Source of the DNA: Allopusillimonas ginsengisoli
GTDB taxonomy: Bacteria > Pseudomonadota > Gammaproteobacteria > Burkholderiales > Burkholderiaceae_B
Direction: 5' to 3'
NCBI GenBank assembly: GCA_005239165.1
Contig: RAPG01000021.1
Span: 1 to 34,868, forward strand
Length of the DNA: 34,868 bases
Shown in pieces: positions 32,970-34,868 of this stretch. Within the stretch, counting starts at the first letter, position 1. The number at the start of each line of letters is the position of its first letter. The notes under the pieces are model-generated. The model saw nothing but the letters and a program-made list of their open reading frames with translations, had not been told where the DNA came from and did not search any database. Position numbers and translations under genes: made by a program.

Positions 32970-33914
32970 GTGAAAGCTGATTCCGAGAGGTCCATGGAAT
33001 TCCACGGGATCCGAAAACCCTTATTAAAAGATCTGACCTCGCTTCGAATCTTCGTGCGCGTGGTAGAAGTTGGCAACTTTTCCGAAGTGGCCCGACGTAT
33101 CAATGTGACGCCGGCGATGGTCAGCAAACGTATCGCCGCGCTTGAAGCCGAGGTTGGTCAACGGCTGCTTAATCGCGATACTCGTCGCCTTATGGTGACG
33201 GAGGCGGGCGAGCGGCTGTACGAGCATTGCACACGCGCGCTGATAGAACTGGATCGTGCGGAAGAGGGTCTGGCCGACCTTCAGGACAGTCCTAGCGGCA
33301 GTCTGCGCATGACGGTACCCACCATGCTGGGCCGCGAGTTCATCGCGCCACAAATTTCCCGACTGCTCAAGCAGAATCCGCTACTGTCAGTGGAGATAAA
33401 TTTCTCCATGGAGACTGTTAATCTTTATGAAGCCCGCATGGACCTGGCGGTTCGGGTTGCAGACTCGGTTGATCCTGGTCTGGTCGCGGTCAGATTGGCA
33501 CCTTACCGTAGAGTGATCTGCGCGTCGCCAGAGTACCTGAGTAAAAGGGATACGCCACAAATGCCTTCTGACCTGATGGACCATAACTGTTTGATTACCA
33601 GCGGATCAACCATGAATACACGCTGGCCTGTAACAGTCGACTCGCAAATCACTCAAGTTCATGTCAAAGGCAACCTGGCGGCCAATAATGGCCAGGCAGT
33701 TCGCGCTGCTTGTCTGGACGGGGTAGGCATAATGATGGCCCCCAGTTGGATGTTGCAAGCCGACATCGACGAAGGACGCCTCGTGGAAGTCCTGAAAGAG
33801 TATGTCCCTCATAATCGGGCGATCTACGCTGTCTTGTTGCACCGCAGTTCGACCTCGTTGAAGTTGCAGACTGGCATTGAGTTTCTCAAGGATTGTTTTG
33901 CCGATTTGCACTGA
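32970..33914 (+). CDS. LysR-type transcriptional regulator
   Basis: I chose the GTG at 32970, preceded by GGAGG with 7-base spacing, giving about 314 residues; a GTA-free longer frame from 32931 and an ATG at 32994 are alternatives. The winged helix (LTSLRIFVRVVEVGNFSEVARRINVTPAMVSKRIAALE) is followed by the effector-binding domain starting GSLRMTVPTMLGREF, the CrgA/DmlR-like subgroup. It is convergent with the EamA transporter gene (9 bases apart), so the two are not an operon, but LysR regulators of this type often control nearby transport genes. Confidence 0.9.
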   Translation: MKADSERSMEFHGIRKPLLKDLTSLRIFVRVVEVGNFSEVARRINVTPAMVSKRIAALEAEVGQRLLNRDTRRLMVTEAGERLYEHCTRALIELDRAEEGLADLQDSPSGSLRMTVPTMLGREFIAPQISRLLKQNPLLSVEINFSMETVNLYEARMDLAVRVADSVDPGLVAVRLAPYRRVICASPEYLSKRDTPQMPSDLMDHNCLITSGSTMNTRWPVTVDSQITQVHVKGNLAANNGQAVRAACLDGVGIMMAPSWMLQADIDEGRLVEVLKEYVPHNRAIYAVLLHRSSTSLKLQTGIEFLKDCFADLH

Positions 33915-33923
33915 TGGCAACTT

Positions 33924-34721
33924 TTAAGTGTCGGCGGCTTTTATCCGGCGTCTTTCCATGACGATGCTGAACAGGTTGCCGCCCAGGATAAGGGCGGCAC
34001 CGATAAATAGGCTGGGCTTGACCGTCTCGGCATAGAACACCGTGCCTATCACGGCGATCAGAGGAAGGCGCAGGAAATCCATGGGCACCACGATAGTCGC
34101 TTCGGCAACTTGCATGGCTTTGGCCAGGCAGTAATGGGCGGTAAGCCCCACAATGCCAACCACCAGGATCAGCGGCCAGCATGCGGGGTATATCTGCCTC
34201 CAGTCAAAAGCTGCAGTGACAGCTCCCAAGGGCAGCTGTATGAGAGACATGTAGAAGAGTATGCATAGCGCGGTGTCTGTCCGTGAGAGTTTCTTGGTCA
34301 TCGTGTACGCCAATGCAAAGGCCATGGCGCCAAATAGCACTGCCAGCGATGCCGGGTGCACAATGGCGCTACCGGGTTGCACTATCAAATAGACGCCGAT
34401 CAGCCCTGTAAGCACCGATATGCCTCGCGGCCAAGTAAACTTTTCTTTCAGGATGAAGGCGGCCAGGAAAATTGTCCAAACGGGCGCGGTGAATTCGATG
34501 GCAAAGACCTCTGCCATGGGTATAAAAATAATTCCATATATCCAGGCGTACTGCGCACCGAAATGGCCTACGTTCCGTATCAAATGGGAAACTGGGTCTG
34601 GCGTGATTACTTGGCGCCAGCCGGAGCGCCAGAGGAGGGCGCCTATGACTACGAGTCCGCATGCGCTCCGGAAAAAAAGGATCTGGAAAATACTCAGGTA
34701 AGTAGAGAGCTCGCGCGCCGC
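33924..34721 (-). pseudogene. EamA/RhaT (DMT) family transporter, 5' end cut by an IS
   Basis: Two tandem EamA domains, about 265 residues with roughly nine hydrophobic segments (for example YAWIYGIIFIPMAEVFAIEF and FLRLPLIAVIGTVFYAETVK). Family members start with one more membrane helix before STYLSIFQILFFRSACG. Here that part is replaced at 34722 by IS3-type DNA, so the apparent start at 34799 belongs to the insertion sequence. The loss of the first helix and promoter should inactivate it. The substrate is unknown; DMT proteins export metabolites such as amino acids. Confidence 0.85.
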
Positions 34722-34868
34722 TGACCTGCCCCCAAGATTTAGGCACAAGTCGTTGTAGAGTTTGTGGCTAAGTTGATGTGACGAGCAGCAAACTCGCACG
34801 GGGTTAAATTATTCAGAGAACTATGGGGTCGAGTCTGATTGTAATCTTGACGCCACGATTCAATCAGC
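34722..34868 (-). mobile_element. IS3-family element end (rest outside window)
   Basis: TGACCTGCCCCCAAG at 34722 looks like an IS3-type end (TG start), immediately abutting the broken EamA gene. On the minus strand the element's orfB tail reads toward this end. The remainder lies beyond the window. Confidence 0.75.
34739..34868 (-). CDS. IS3-family OrfB transposase, C-terminal end
   Basis: The last ~42 residues include WRQDYNQTRPHSSLNNLTPCEF, the conserved C-terminal segment of IS3-type OrfB, followed by a short tail and stop at 34739-34741. The catalytic core is outside the window. It differs clearly from the IS150-group copy at 31837, so it belongs to another IS3 subgroup. Confidence 0.85.
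   Translation of the reverse strand, partial: LIESWRQDYNQTRPHSSLNNLTPCEFAARHINLATNSTTTCA

Overview
The window looks like an accessory region of a Gram-negative proteobacterial genome. A beta- or gammaproteobacterium is likely, judging from the IS66, IS30 and IS3 families, an aadA-type integron attC site, and an amino-acid ABC transporter/deacylase operon of a kind common in Burkholderiales. That taxonomic call is inference. I see no rRNA, tRNA, CRISPR array, cas gene, integron integrase or replication origin.

Layout. (1) 1-594: the distal end of an IS66 element. (2) 782-5480: a block of small defence-like genes. On the minus strand are a DUF4365-type nuclease-fold protein, a small single-pass membrane protein and a DUF2569 membrane protein. 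On the plus strand is a two-gene unit, a caspase-like protease overlapping (ATGA) a four-helix membrane protein. (3) 5467-6678: an IS30-family transposase. (4) 12896-6875, minus strand: a tightly packed operon of a 5'-truncated GASH-like helical protein, two TRAFAC-type (double-GTPase) proteins, a GAP1-like protein ending in an EAD1 domain, and a caspase also ending in EAD1. It matches the GTPase-centred, EAD-coupled conflict systems predicted by comparative genomics. (5) 12896-15822: a recombination patchwork with palindromic repeats, two 159-bp inverted MITE-like copies around a reversed gene cassette with its own attC, and an AT-rich cassette-like gene with a HEPN-type Rx4H motif. (6) 21163-15865, minus strand: a Tn7-like transposition module with a TnsA-TnsB fusion, TnsC and TniQ, preceded by a small coupled ORF. 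(7) 21374-24530: a graveyard of IS3, IS630, IS66 and group II intron fragments plus a frameshifted OB-fold secreted protein. (8) 24787-31223: a metabolic cluster of a LysR regulator divergent from a frameshifted C-S lyase-like PLP enzyme, a four-part polar amino-acid (ectoine Ehu-like) ABC transporter and a DoeB-like zinc deacylase. (9) 31261-34868: an IS150-group element with perfect 39-bp ends, a second LysR regulator, and an EamA transporter gene cut by another IS3-family element.

How it fits together. The left 21 kb reads as a defence island built by mobile elements: two unrelated caspase effector modules, probable nucleases and membrane effectors, and a Tn7-like machine able to move cargo. 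The right part looks like a catabolic operon for N-acylated amino acids, possibly cysteine S-conjugates. It now carries small lesions, including a broken homopolymer in the C-S lyase, and is bounded by insertion sequences. All function calls come from reading the sequence and recalled family motifs; no database search was run.
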